Assembly: GCA_914767715.1 (NCBI GenBank) | Contig: OU612074.1 | Coordinates: 15,238,062 to 15,302,061 of the forward strand | Origin: Membranipora membranacea | Taxonomy: Eukaryota; Bryozoa; Gymnolaemata; Cheilostomatida; Membraniporidae | Reading direction: 5' to 3' | DNA: 64,000 nucleotides | Shown: positions 14,123-26,837 of the stretch, in pieces | How the letters are laid out: every line of letters starts with the position of its first letter | How positions within the stretch are numbered: position 1 is the first letter of the stretch | Translations under genes and position numbers: made by a program | The notes under the pieces: model-generated | Seen by the model: the letters and a program-made list of their open reading frames with translations, nothing else | Database searches by the model: none | Told to the model about the DNA's origin: nothing

Positions 14123-17100
14123 CTAAAACAAGTTCCCAAAAGAATATGTCCAGAAGGATGAGCTATTGGCTTCACAGCTTCTCTTGCACGCAGATTCAGA
14201 TCTGAAAAAGGAAATAATAATCACATGTCACAAAGGCATTTTTCTTTATTAATTTATTGGCATATCTTGAATATTTATGACTTATATTTACGTTGATATA
14301 AGTTGTTGTCTCACAAAATGAGAGGAGACAGCTTGAAAAATGTAGTTTATCGAAGATGCTTGATGTATCCCGCAGAGCAAACCTGATTTATAAATGACTC
14401 TTGAAAGGTTTTATTGATGCAAACTACGAGTTTAAGATCAGCTGTGATATGGTTTTAAATTTTACTCTAGCTCAGATATTTTTCGCTAGTGTAAACTGTT
14501 CTGCCGCACGACAAATATGAACTTCTGTTCAATCAAAACATTTACTTACTCAAAATTGTTAGCATTTCCTTCACAACCGCCATAACTGAACTGTTGGCAC
14601 AGCCCAGCGTTTGAGTTGTAGTACCATCGAGGGAAGGCTCCATCACATGGACCTATCTTCATTGGTAAGCTGCATGTACCACATCTATCTTCACATGTAT
14701 GTTGATCTCTGAGATGATAGCAGAGAAAAATGTAATCATTACAACCTGTGTGGTTCCCAAATTCTAAGGCCTGTGCTGGAGAGAGGATGACTTCAATTTG
14801 TATATCAAAGATTACTTTTGTCAAATGTTTACAGGGATGGTGGTTACACCAAGGAGTTAGAGATTTCTTGGTTACACCCTTCCTGCTTCTAACATCAAGA
14901 TATTACGACAAGATGGCTCCGATGTCAGTTTAGATATACAGTCTGAGGGTCAAAACTATTAATCGATGAACCGTTGTATATATCGATACACAGTAGTCGT
15001 GAGTCCAAGCGCTCAAACTGTGGCGGGATGCTGGTAGAGACATTTTATTTTCAACCATTTTTTTGGTGGGGGAAGTGGTTGATGATGAAATGCCTCTACC
15101 AGCATCCCGCCACAGTTTGAGCGCTTATACTATAGCCGTTGTGGTGTACATCTAAGATACACTGATTCCAAAACATTTCTTGGTGCTTGGCAAAATATTG
15201 CCTTCTCCTAAACTGATGTCTGAGGTTGTAAGCATTTACCTGAATCTATTGCCATTGCCTTCACACCCTCCATAGACGAAGCTCTCGCAGCTTCCTGTTT
15301 CAATGTTATAGTACCAGCTAGGGATGAATACTCTACACCTCCCTGGCTGTGCAGGGAGATTGCAGGGGCATTTAGCATTACAGTCCTCAAGAGTACTAAA
15401 AGAAAGTAAATGTTGCGTTTCAGTTTCACCATAACCAACTAGAATCGTACAATAGTATGAATTCCGTTCATTCCCTCAAAATTGAACCACTAAAGCTAGC
15501 GTCAATGGTCTTCCTTTTATCTGTCCGTTTGTCAAAATTTTACTATCAAATTGACAAATTATCATTTAAAACACAATCAACAGATTAACGGCCAGGGCTG
15601 GTGCCACGATTGTATTGGGACCACTGTCATTGACTCAATGTTAATACAAGTGTGTGGCCTGTCAGGTAGCTGCATAAAAGGCAAATAACTAGTTCAAGCG
15701 CTCAACCGGTGGCGGGATACCGGTAGAGGCATTTCATTATCAACCACAAGTGCTCTTAAACTAGCAAAAAACCTGTTTAAAGCAGGCAGGTCTTAGATCA
15801 TCTGAGCGAGTGTTCTAACACAAGTCTGTCTTTTTGATCAAAATCAATAAACAAGGTTTTTCTCAATGCCTAATAACTTGTAGTTGTACTAACGGACCTC
15901 ATAGACAACTCAGCTACAAGACAGCTCAACAAGAAAAGAGCATAATACAAGATACTCACTTGAAGTTATTTTCATTTCCTTGACAGCCACCGTAGGTAAA
16001 TTCTTCGCATGTGTTTGTTGTTGAGTTGTAGTAATATCTTGGAAAAGCTCCCCTACATTGGCCAGTAACTTTGGGCTGATCGCAGGCATTTACTGGTTGG
16101 CATTGTTTTGTACAATCTTCTAGCCTCCTGCAGCATGATAGGTCAGTAATAAAATAGGTCAGTTTTTGAGTATACAACTATGCATTCAAATTCTACTGAT
16201 ACGTCATACAGAATTCCAGTTTATATATCAATTTTTTGCTCTGAAGAAGGTTCACCTCAAGTTTGAGCGTCTAAACACTCTTTACCATACTTTTTTAATA
16301 TTTCCTGTCTATTCTCTCTGTTTACTGTCCTGTACACAGATTTTCAACACCTGTGGTTTGATGTAATGGAAAACAAAGTGGGCAAGCAAACTTAGATGAT
16401 TGTGTTGGGAATATCTCTCACAAGTGAACTCCCACATTATTATAATTTTGAATTAAAGAATTTCTGACGCAATGATTCAAGTTTAGTATATTTGCAAAAT
16501 GGTTCGAGCTAAACCAGTTGGGATCCTTGTGGTGGTTAATTATCATCCCAAAACTCGCCAACTCTCAATACACATTGATCAAAAGAGGGTGGAAGATTTA
16601 TGTCTTAGTTTATATCTGATGAAATGAAATCATAGATTTTGTTTGTTTTTACACTGTCCAGACATGAAAAAATGAGTGGGTTGGGCCTTCACAATAATAA
16701 AGCTTCAATAACAAAGTGCCATCCAATCCTTGATTCCTCCAGAAGCCAAAGAATAAGATAAGTGGTAATCGATCCTGGAGACAAAGCAAATTCTATGTCT
16801 CTTCTCTGCTTCATGGCCATTAATAAAACAGCGGAGAGTGAAGGTTGGGTCAGGGAGGGATGGCCCAATGATGTTTCGATTGCCATTTTAAATTATCAAA
16901 CTTGAACTACTGAACTGCTACCATGTAGGGGCGGAGCAACCTTAAATGGACACACTAGAAAACAAACATGATCCAGAAAAATTTCAAGTAGTCATTTCAC
17001 TATCAAATCAAAGTATTCAGAAGACTTACTCAAAATTATTTCCGTTGCCTTGACATCCTCCATAGTTAAATGCCTCACATTTCTGAGTTGCCTGGTTATA

Positions 17101-18786
17101 GTAGTATCTTGGATACAGAGCCTCACAAGGACCTACAACTTTAGGTAGGTCACAGATATTTGTTGGAAGGCACTGACCATTACATTCCTCAAGTGAACTG
17201 AAATTCAACAGAGGCAAAATGATTAGTTATTATTCATCAATAATTCACCCAGTGTTGCCTCTTATTGGTGTCTGGGTAGAGATCATAGATACAAAAATAC
17301 TGTATAGACAGGACAGGACATAAACTTTGCATGATGTCCTTACTGCATTGCTGTTGCACCGCCCGGAATGTCATACTGGCACACTCTAGAAAGGCCACAT
17401 TTCAATAAACGGCTTTAGAGCCAATCACAACATTATAAGAAATCGATCGGCTGTAAAGGTAGTTTATTGACAAGCCCTATGATCTAGTTTGGATTATTTC
17501 CTAAACCTGAGGCTAACACAGCTTTAATATTATCGGATGGGTAGGAGCATGCAATGACAGATCTAACTCTCTTTTTCATATCTATGGTAGAGATCAATCA
17601 GAGCCAGCCATTACAATAGAGATTACAGCTTGGTTATTTTTAAGAATGAAAACAAGTTCACAGTGGGTGTCCATGTCGGTCCCAAGAGACTTGAGCTGCC
17701 CATATTGAATAGCCAATGAGTTGGCTCTATTTTGTCGGTGGAGTGAACCCGACCCACCAACCACATATATGGCTAATATTGAAGGTCATAGTAGGTTATA
17801 TAGCTGAATGAAAGTTAATCCAATATAATGACCGCTACGTAGTAATGAATGTTTAGCAGAAATACTTACATGAAGTTATTTCCATTGGCACCACAACCTC
17901 CGTAAAAGAATTGCTCACACATCCCACTAGCAGAATTGAAATAATATCTGGGAATTATTGCTCTGCAAAGTCCCACAAGTTTTGGTTGCTCACATACGTC
18001 TGTAGGAGGGCATGCAGCATTACATAAATCCTGTGTACTGAAATAGATTAAACAATAGCGTGAATACATCAATCTGCAAGATGGATTCAATATAATTATC
18101 TTTCAACACCATACATACCCATTGCAATAAATCTTTCACCATCATTGTAATGCTATCCAATATTCCAATTGCGATAGATCCTATTACGTCAACAAGATAT
18201 AGGCCAAACTTGCTAGCAGTTACTCAACTGTTGGCCATGACATAGAGCCATAGGGAGTGTTCTGATTCATTATAAGTATATCGACTGACAATGCACAGGC
18301 AGAGGGAAGCTGACAATTTACCAACCAATATTCTTTTTAAAACGGTAGCAAAACTTGATGCCCAAGTACTGAATGTCTTACAGCTTAAGATAGTTAACAG
18401 TTATTGTTTAGGTTGACATAAGAGGTCGTCATGCATCACATTTGGAACAGCTGGGTCGATTCTTTCAATATGAGAGAAAACTCCTGCTACGACCTGCTGC
18501 AGCTCTCATAATAAGACTGCCATGGCCGGTCTGGTCTAGAGAAATCTTTGACTGAAAGTGTCACTTACTTAAAGTTGTTGTCGTTCCCCTGGCATCCTCC
18601 GAAGGTAAACTCTTCACATTGTCCAGCTGTGGTGTTGAAGAAGAACCTCTTAAATGCTGCTCTACAGGGTCCTACAACTTTTGGTAGACTGCAAACAGAT
18701 GAAACGTCCGCATCCGACGAGACTTGCCCTTCAGATGAAGTAATTGCCAGAGACAAGAATACAATAACGCTTGTAAGATGAGCCAT
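14123..18786 (-). CDS. Secreted six-domain Kunitz-type protease inhibitor
   Basis: Seven exons in transcript order: 18569-18786, 17870-18037, 17030-17197, 15960-16127, 15240-15395, 14550-14708, 14123-14201 (TAG). They total 1116 bases, or 371 residues. The ATG at 18786 sits in a CCATGG-like context and opens a hydrophobic signal peptide ([14 protein letters not shown]). Each domain has six cysteines in the Kunitz order (C, GPC, YY/FF, C, YGGC.GN.N, C..C). All introns are phase 2 and fall right after NNF/NRF, so each domain spans two exons. P1 residues after the second cysteine are Arg, Arg, Glu, Arg, Arg, Asp. Domains 1, 2, 4 and 5 therefore look trypsin-directed; 3 and 6 do not. Domain 5 follows its predecessor with one residue between cysteines (CPC). 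The role is inferred: a secreted inhibitor for defence, mucus, venom or matrix. Confidence 0.88.
15008..15126. mobile_element. Foldback MITE family B, 119 bp
   Basis: Arms are AAGCGCTCAAACTGTGGCGG on the left and its reverse complement on the right, continuing for about 50 bp each (GATGCTGGTAGAG...). A short GT-rich spacer separates them. It is non-coding and lies in an intron of the six-domain Kunitz gene, before the exon at 14708. Confidence 0.88.
15696..15760. mobile_element. One-ended fragment of MITE family B
   Basis: AAGCGCTCAACCGGTGGCGG at 15696, followed by GATACCGGTAGAGGCATTTCATTATCAACCA, is one arm of the element at 15008. The second arm is absent apart from a possible short end. 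It lies in the neighbouring intron of the same gene. Confidence 0.75.
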
Positions 18787-20894
18787 GGTTGATCTTTGAG
18801 TGAGCGGCGGATACTGAAGAACCAACAGCTGGTCTGTTTGCTTTTGTAAGAGACAAAACCGTTTTCTTGCAGTAACTTATCACTAAGGGGTGGAGAGATT
18901 AGGGAGAGGATGATGAGTCTTACATTTCTGCACAAATGGATATAAAATCTCTTCAAACACAAACCTAACAAAATGGTAAAAAATATACAGGATTCTGAGC
19001 CAACTCTAAATTGATTTAGGAAAAGTAACAAGCGTGGCCCCACATTTGATAAATTATTGTATAAGGTATGGATGGATAATGGACCATCTCTAGTTTGCCC
19101 CACAGCGCCACCCCTTTGTGCTTGTTTATATTCCACCACTCCATTCGTAATACAGATCAAAGCCAACCACGGATGACTGCATAACAAACATTAAGGGCAA
19201 TTCATCACATCTGTGACAGAACTATAAGGAAATATTTCCTGGTTAATAGAGATATTGGTATACTAGCCCTCCAGGTCAAATATAGATATTAACATGTGAG
19301 TAACAGCAACAATGTATTATTTTTATTTGCATTATGACGCACTATATGTCCATTATGTTCAGTTAACAGACCAAATCTATCAGAGTAATGGTGATTGGGT
19401 GATGAATAGGTGTCATTTAATAAAAAACGCCAACATATTTCTTTGACTGTTTCCGCCATAACACGATAACAATACTTTGCACGGTGTCTCACTCCCTAAG
19501 TATTCAATGCATAACAGAATTTTGTATCTTTGGAGTGGACAATTTGGGAACACATCTTTGTGATTGATGAGGATTTGGTTGAAGTTGAAGAGGTGATAAA
19601 GGATATTCCAATTTTAAGGCCCCAGCAGCGTGTCACCAGACGACTCAAGTCGTGTGTGAAATTGAAGCTTGTAAAAATGGGATCCTCCAGTCTGCCTTGT
19701 TCAGCTCTCCTTCTACTCTTCCACTATTATATAGCTATCCATGCAGTGTTTGATTATCGACATATACTGTGTCATGTTTTTTTTGCTCCTACTACTACCA
19801 CCGAAGTCTTCACATTTGATCAATGTGCTTGTCTCCCAGAGGACTAGAATAGATTTAACCATTTTGAAGCGTCAATCACAAGAATGCTGTGGACTGGAGC
19901 AATCAATAATGAAGGTTTCCCCTCTGGTACTTGAACCCAAGACTCATGTGGAACTAGCAGCCAGTACGCTAACTGATTAAATCATTTCATAAATCCTAAA
20001 AACCCTGATTAATAGGATTTCGGGTCAAAAGGCCACTGCCAAAAAGCCACTGGCCATAAAGCCACTGGCCAAAAAGCCACTGGCCATAAAGCCACTGACC
20101 AAAAAGTCCCTGGCCATAAAGCCACTGGCCAAAAGGCCACTGGTTATAAGGCCACTTGACAAAAGGCCACCGGTCATAAGGCCACTGGTCAAAAGGCCAC
20201 TGGTCATAAGGCCACTGGTCAAAAAGCCACCACCCAAAAAGCCACTGGTTCAATGGTTACACTATAGAAGTCTGATATCAACTTTCCATTGACATTCTAG
20301 CTCTTGATTTGACTCCATTTTTAAATGATTTTTTTTATCTCTACTCACTGACAAGTGATTATAACATAATATGTTGGGATATATAATAGGATGGCACTTG
20401 GATGACGTGGTTTTGGTTATGATGTGATGCTGGTGGAGTGCATTGAGTAAAGTAACAGGGATTTTGAGCATAAAATACTGAAAGAAGAAGGTTCATTCAA
20501 CTCGATATTGTGAACTCATATAATGTTATATATATTATCTTAACATATAAATACTTTTTAACAATAAATAAATTACTTTTAATCCATACAAACTCGGTGA
20601 AGTTTATTTAACTTGAGATAGTAAGGACCTCAGGGGCAATCTGCCCAAACCGTGCACATCAGTTAGAGTCCATAATACATTGTTGTGATGTTATGGAAGC
20701 CAACCCAAGCATTTGTACTTCGCTCTGATTGAAGTTAATGTTTTGGGCAAGCTCAGCATACAGGGAGTTGAAAATTTTGGCAGTCTTAATGATTTGAGGC
20801 ATAGATATTTATTTTAGCAACATAGAAAACTCAAATGTCTTAACCATCATTAAAATTTGAAACTTTTCATATGCAGTACATCTCATGCAATGAC
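18787..20894. other. Intergenic, upstream flank of the six-domain Kunitz gene
   Basis: The first 130 bases share words with the upstream flanks of the paralogues (GGGGTGGAGAG, GGATGATGAGTC near 18887-18915), so this is the likely promoter and 5' leader. The rest holds the 15-bp minisatellite at 20026-20250 and otherwise no gene. TTTATT at 20808-20813 may be the polyadenylation signal of the gene ending at 20895. Confidence 0.45.
20026..20250. repeat. 15-bp minisatellite in 30-bp higher-order units
   Basis: About 14 units of GCCACTGGCCA[T/A]AAA. Units ending CATAAA and CAAAAA alternate, which gives a 30-bp higher-order period. Later units change GGCC to GGTC or GGTT and AAA to AGG. Because 15 is a multiple of three, open frames run through it on the minus strand (SGFMA/SGFLA in one, QWPYD/QWPFG-like in another). 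No signal peptide, start context or splice site supports a gene. Confidence 0.9.
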
Positions 20895-23531
20895 TTAGAA
20901 TATGGCATCAAGTGCTTGGCTGAGCTCAGCCCTTACTGGAGATATACTACCAGCATCACAGCTGCTCTTGCATGCAGATTCAGACCTGTAAACACACATA
21001 AATAGCGTGGATATAAATGAATATTAAAATGGGATACATTTATGCAGTTCGGTTCCATGTCACATACTGATCCAGATCTCTAGTGAAGCAAGAGGGGTGA
21101 GTATCATTCAACAATATGTTTTGGGCAAAGTGTCCTAATTTTCTAGGTTGTACTACTCCTGCACATCTTTACTTGGGTTGTTTTCTTGTTGACTTTGCTA
21201 TGGTGGAAAAAAATTTATGCATCCATGAGATCTGAACTAAGACTAGTGACTCTATAGCTATATCTATATCTGTACTTACTCGAATCTATTACCATTGCCA
21301 CCACATCCTCCATAGACAAACCGCTCACATTTGCCGGATTTTGTGTTATAGAACCAGCTAGGGAAGTAGGCTTTACAAAGGCCTGGCTGCGCTGGGAGAC
21401 TGCATGGACATTTAGCATCACACGCTGCCATTGTGCTACAATCAAATAAATCCGCTGTTATGTCATCTATTTCACTTTAATCTTGCCTATCTGAAAGAGT
21501 CTTGTTTTGTACGCTCTGATAAGCTGTTGTACTGTTCCTTCCACAAAACAGATGAACTAAATGATCAACCATTCAGAGCAAAAAGACTGGCTGAGAATTC
21601 AAAAAAAAATTTCTTTTTGATGGTACTGTTCTGTCTTCCATCATCAAATCATTATCACCAGAGTCAATCTCTTTACTTTGTTATGCCGGGGTGTGATATA
21701 AAACAGATTACTGACTTATCAAATCCTAATCAATTGTAATAAGCCAGACAAGGGGATTCAGCTTGACACAATGGTGGTACTGTCTCCCGTCGTCCCTGCG
21801 TTGCTAGCACCATTAATAAAAATGTGCTAACATGTCCTGTCAGCTGAAGTGGGACACAACACCAAGATGCAAAAAGATAGGTTTTAGTTGGTAAAACAAA
21901 TGCGTTTGACCTGCCTCTGTCTATTGTGTGTTTTCTATCACCGCATCTACATGTCCATTTAAATCTGTATACTGGCAATTTCTGTGAGCATGGAACATTT
22001 ACATTACTCAGACCATGAGAAACAAATTTGTCTTCTTGGCCTTCATAATCAGCGGAAACTTGGAATTATGTTGGTTAAAATGTTGGTTTAAAATTGCAAG
22101 GTTCAGTCGCGCACCTTATTCCGAAGAATGGGTGGCGAAATAGTTTGTGTTTTCAGGGCGAGGCCGCAAAGTCTGCGCCAATTTGCTTTTAGTTTGAAGG
22201 CAGAACAGAGCACACCTGTGGATACAACAAGTCCCAGCAGTCAGTGGACTGCAGTGGGATTCATACCCACGATCTTCAACACTTCAAAGCTGAAGTTCGG
22301 CGCTCTAACCAACTGAGTCAACTCCTAATCCTCTACCTCCTACTAATTGCCATATTTCTGTGTTATTATTTTCCAACCTCCAAATTGTTAACAAGGCAAC
22401 GAAAAGAAGCGCTAAATATACATAAATATGAGCTTGATCTAAAATTTTTCACATATAAGGATGACTCACTCAAAATTGTTTCCGTTGCCTTGACATCCCC
22501 CATAGAAGAACTTGTCACATTTCTTGCTGACTTTGTTATAATAGTATCTTGGAATCAGAGCTTCGCAAGGCCCAATGACCTTGGGCTGGTCACAGACATT
22601 TGTTGGAGGGCACTGGCGGCTACATTCCTCAAGTGTCCTGAAAATCAACAAAAGCAACATGATCAGTCGGCAATACTGAGGAGTTTAAAAATTGAGGTAA
22701 AGAGTTGGAGGAATGAGGTACAGTTTCTTTCACAATGACAGTTCAAATGTTCCTAAGTATTTCAGGCTGTGAGAGCAGTCCGAAATTCAACCAAGTTTAA
22801 ACCTTTTGATACCTAACAAAAAGGAACCAATGGCATGAAGACTGGTGCTAAAAAAGAAGTCATTAAATCTTCTCGGAAAATAAAGCTAAATATACTTACT
22901 GAAAGTTGTTCCCATTGCCACCACAACCACCGTAGAAGAACTGCTCACACTTTCCACTAGCAGAGTTGAAATAATACCGTGAAATCCTTGCTCTGCAAAT
23001 TCCCACCACTTTTGGTAGCTCACATACGTTAGTAGGAGTAGGAGGACATGCATCAGTGCACCTATCCAGTGTACTGTAATATTGAACAATTTCAGATATC
23101 ATTTGATATTACACTATATTTTAAAATTTAAAATGGCCAATAATCTAAGCCAAATATTTTTGTAATTGAAAAAAAATTGACATGGGTGAGTGAAATCCTT
23201 TAGTTCTTAAAGAAGGGCATGGCATGTTGGCAGGATGAGAAAAAATAATAATCTTTTCTCTCGTTAGAATGCCTTATCTAGAACGTAATTTGACTGTTTG
23301 TGAATTTTACCTGAAATTATTTTCATTTCCCTGGCATCCTCCGTAGATAAACTGCTCACATTGCCCGGTTTCTGTATTAAAGAAATATCGTCTGAATGCT
23401 GCTCTACAGGGTCCTTCCACTTTAGGTAGGCTGCAAACTGATGAGGATTGCCCGATAGATGGTGCTCTCGCGGCAGTTGAAAGACTTGCTGCTAAACATA
23501 AAAATACAACAACACCTGAAATATGAAGCAT
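20895..23531 (-). CDS. Secreted four-domain Kunitz-type protease inhibitor
   Basis: Five exons in transcript order: 23311-23531, 22900-23073, 22470-22637, 21280-21435, 20895-20985 (TAA). They total 810 bases, or 269 residues. The start is placed at the ATG at 23531 because it opens a signal peptide ([20 protein letters not shown]) aligning with the paralogues; an upstream in-frame ATG would only add a long leader. Domains: [14 protein letters not shown] (P1 Arg), [14 protein letters not shown] (P1 Arg), [14 protein letters not shown] (P1 Glu), [14 protein letters not shown] (P1 Lys). Each has YGGC and six cysteines, and all introns are phase 2. Domains 1-3 match domains 1-3, and domain 4 matches domain 5, of the gene starting at 18786. 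The copies of that gene's domains 4 and 6 are therefore missing here. The tail after the last domain is about 18 residues longer than in the two-domain gene. Confidence 0.88.
22110..22335 (-). mobile_element. tRNA-derived SINE, minus orientation
   Basis: The reverse complement has the same head (GACTCAGTTGGTTAGAGCGCC, then GGGTATGAATCCCAC as a B-box-like word) and body (CACTGACTGCTGGGACTTG, CACAGGTGTGCTC, CTTCAAACTAAAAGCAAATT) as the other copies. It lies in the intron between the exons at 21435 and 22470 of the four-domain Kunitz gene. Confidence 0.87.
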
Positions 23532-23654
23532 GATTGAGCTTCGAGGGTTAAGAAAGTACTGAACGGACAACCTCTGATCCTTCGTCTCTTGTACGAAAAA
23601 AAAGCCAACAAACAGTCCATGCAATCAAAGTAAGATACATCATTATGGTGACAT

Positions 23655-24085
23655 AAACAATCACATGGGGCGGAATGATGAGGGGAGAAACATTTGTCAG
23701 CTGTTCAACAATTGTGTTTCGAAATGAAACAACTTTTAGCTAGTTAACCACTACCTAAAACACATAGAAGATGTGATTCAGTTGACTCAACAAACATCAA
23801 TTATATGAATGATTTAAATCAATTTATTGAGATGCACCCCTTTTTGATGTGTTTTACTATCTCAGATCCTTGGTTTCGTTACCAGGCTGTAACGTACATC
23901 TGGAATGCGGTTCATTGCCTAAAACAGCTTATGATTGGCTTATTGACAATGTATGTGCCATCCTGTGCACCCATTAATATGACAATACAAGGAAAGATTT
24001 CCGGCATGGCAATAATCTTGGTAGTGGCTTCTCATCCAATAAGATCACAGGAATCACAACAATAACACAATTGTTCGGGTAAGGA
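23655..24085 (-). repeat. Upstream-flank duplication, copy 1 (next to a live gene)
   Basis: Shares with 25275-25690, in the same order: GGGGCGGAATGA, GAAACA, AACAACTTT.AGCTA.TT, ACCCCTTTTTGATG/AATG, TCCTTGGTTTCG-like, ACCAGGCTG, ATTGGCTTATTGACAATG, TGTGCCAT and CAATTGTT. It begins about 125 bases upstream of the ATG at 23531, so it probably contains the promoter. Confidence 0.75.
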
Positions 24086-24150
24086 TGATTAATCGTCTTG
24101 CTCCTAGAGACACGCAACGTCGTTTTGACCTTATCATTTGTAGATCCGAT

Positions 24151-24188
24151 GTTACGTTAAGCTGTCGATGTTACGTTAAGCTGTCGTC
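24151..24188. repeat. 19-bp perfect tandem duplication
   Basis: GATGTTACGTTAAGCTGTC occurs twice head to tail. No coding context. Confidence 0.8.
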
Positions 24189-25080
24189 CACCAGTTGAGC
24201 AAGGTTACATAATTGATACCAACATCTCATTAAGCCTTATCAAAGCATCTCCACTTTTGTTTTGTATATCAATCAGAAAAAAAAACGTGGAGCCGCTATG
24301 ATAGCGCTAGTCTCTATCCAACGCATACATTATCATTCCTGAGAATCGCCTACAGTGGTTGCTTATAGATCATGACTACTGCCTCTTGCACCAATGCATG
24401 TTTATAGATCATCAATGTATTTACAAAATCCCTGACATCATAATGTTAATCTTTATCTTATTTCACAATGTCCAGTTATACGCGAATAAACATGGGCAAT
24501 CAATTGCTACATCAATAACATCCTTTTTTGTTATTCCAATATTTTCAATGTTGCCAACGCTTTGAATGATGATGCAAGGTACTTTTGAAAGCCTGGTTGG
24601 TCATTATCACCATTTTCCAAGCTTTCGATCAATGTTGCAAATACATTTTCTGTGGAATCTATAGGAGAATTTGAAATGAGAAAACACAAAGCTCTCAGCT
24701 ATATGAACCCGGATATTCTTATCACTAATGTCATCATAAAGTGTTGATTGTAAAGTTTGGGACGATTTGTTGATTATAACTTGATGTTGCCAAATGAGGA
24801 GTTCATTTATTATGGAAGAAAATGTCATACATGGATGAAGTTATTGATTGAATTCAATCTCTAAGTTTATTATGTTTAATCATTAAGTGAGCAGATGCAT
24901 TTATGTGATCTGTAATTTTGGTAAATAGGAAATAGCATAATGAATATTGAATTCCATTTTTTTGAAAATTTGGGTCCCACAACATAGGTCAGCAAAAACT
25001 GCCTATGCAAATTGTTACCACAGAGTAAGGATATACAGAGGGTACACTTCAACAATAGTTATAGTGGCTGCGGTTTTTGT

Positions 25081-25217
25081 CCAGTCCAGGTTTTTAAAAT
25101 GAATTTTATCATAATATAGATTTACATGTGACAATTGATAGACAGCTGGTCATCAGAATTAGGAAATGTCCGCCTATTGAACCCAGAAACATGTAAATCT
25201 ATATTTCAACAACCTGG
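25081..25217. mobile_element. Small inverted-repeat element
   Basis: ATATAGATTTACATGT at 25114-25129 and its exact reverse complement at 25189-25204. An outer pair CCAGGTT (near 25086) and AACCTGG (near 25211) extends it. The spacer is about 60 bp and non-coding. It looks like a small MITE or its remnant. Confidence 0.65.
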
Positions 25218-25274
25218 ATTACTCATAGCCTATCTATCCTAGCGAAAAATTACAATAATATGGTGTATATAAAC

Positions 25275-25690
25275 AGACACTTGGGGCGGAATGACATGGA
25301 GATAACAGGGTAAGAAACATGTGTCTGGTGTTCCACGTTACGATTCCAAAATGTAACAACTTTAAGCTAATTGACCACAAGCCCAAAAGATGTTACATTC
25401 ACTAAGTGACCCCTTTTTAATGCATTTCATTATTTTATCTCCGATCCTTAGGTTGGTACCAGGCTGAATGATCCTTTTGTCATGCGGATCCAAGCAAAAT
25501 ACAACTTACGATTGGCTTATTAACAATGCCTGTGCCATTCTATTCATTCGTCATTGATTACAAAAAAGGGGTATTTTCCCAACATGACTTTATATCCTGG
25601 TAGTTTCTCACCTAATCGAATCAAAGCGATTGATTGCACACCACACATAGTAAGTTTTATCGCCAGACCACAATTATACAATTGTTAGAA
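25275..25690 (-). repeat. Upstream-flank duplication, copy 2 (orphan)
   Basis: A diverged copy of 23655-24085. On its gene-proximal side (below 25275) there is no signal-peptide or Kunitz exon, only the small inverted-repeat element and AT-rich DNA. It is either the scar of a deleted Kunitz gene or a duplication that took only regulatory DNA. Confidence 0.7.
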
Positions 25691-26837
25691 TAATGAGGTT
25701 TTTTATTTATCCACTTGATTTACTGATCAAGCATGTGCATATAAGACCATGTGGTACATCAAGTAGTCAGGCTTCTGTTTAGGAGCAAGAGTTCTAAGCG
25801 GTGATTTTGACGCTGGGGTCTGTTTATAAAAAGATGAGGTTAACTTGTTTGTCATTATCAAGGCTAGCTCAGAGGAAAGTGGTGATCTCTGGTGGATACT
25901 TTTTATTACTATATATTACATCCCCTAGTCTTTTTTATTATTAAGGCTAGTCTCATTGTATTAACACAATGCTAAGATTTACCATGTTTAGTCTCTTTCA
26001 CTGAGGTCAATATAATTCCATATCCATGGTTTACTATGATTTTTCCAGTTTTTTCCCATAGAGAGTAGTTTGATCAGGACTGGAAAGATAGCTAAACCAA
26101 AAATCTGACCCAGTCTTTGTACCAATTCTAGCCCTGACAAATTGATTCATAATGTTGCTCAGTTAAGCCTATTACAAACTAGCCTCCTGACAATATATTG
26201 CCACCGTTGTGCATTCTTTAATGCATACATATACATATATATGTTCATATAATTATGTTGTAGATATAAAATAGAACATTTTGATCATTAAATCATCATT
26301 TGATCCTAACAATAGATCGCCATAGTGTTTGTTTACAGCACATATCGTAAAACCTCACTACAAATGTCAAATACACCTTAATAAAGTAACAAAATACGGT
26401 GGATTCAAGATTGAATATATTTTATACTATAAAAATATACAGTTCAGTGTATTATAAAATAATAGGGAACGTAGTGGATATAATTCACTAGCAAGCTGCT
26501 TGCAACTGACTTGAAATGTAAAAGCTTTCATTCGGTAAATAGGAATAATATGTCACTTGTCAATTATAAATACTAATGAAAAAGAAGAATACTATTGATT
26601 GTCCCTCAAAAGAACTCACTTGCAAGTCACTATCTATGGTCAACAAAAAGGAAAAAGATGATTCAGATTTAAGCCACATCTACATTTTATTATTTTTATT
26701 TAGGTGTCTTATGGAATAAAAATAAAAATGCTGAATGTATTACAAGGTTTTACGGTATATCGATGTCAATTCTCACACTAGCAGGAAAATATTACTATAA
26801 GCTCAGACCATCCAAAATATCATTCAACTGGAAAATA

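Larger units (their letters stand above)
23532..26837. other. Intergenic, duplicated upstream flanks without exons
   Basis: No exon seen. 23655-24085 is the upstream flank of the four-domain Kunitz gene, and 25275-25690 is a diverged second copy of it with no gene attached. 24645-24790 resembles the upstream flank of the next gene (about 28545-28650). Smaller repeats lie at 24151-24188 and 25081-25217. The last part, 25700-26837, is AT-rich and shows nothing recognisable apart from possible 3' sequence of the gene ending at 26838. Confidence 0.5.

Noticed and set aside
20025-20253. Minus-strand frames of pentapeptide repeats
   Set aside because: They come from the 15-bp minisatellite; any frame without a stop stays open there. 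No signal peptide, splice site or flanking exon.
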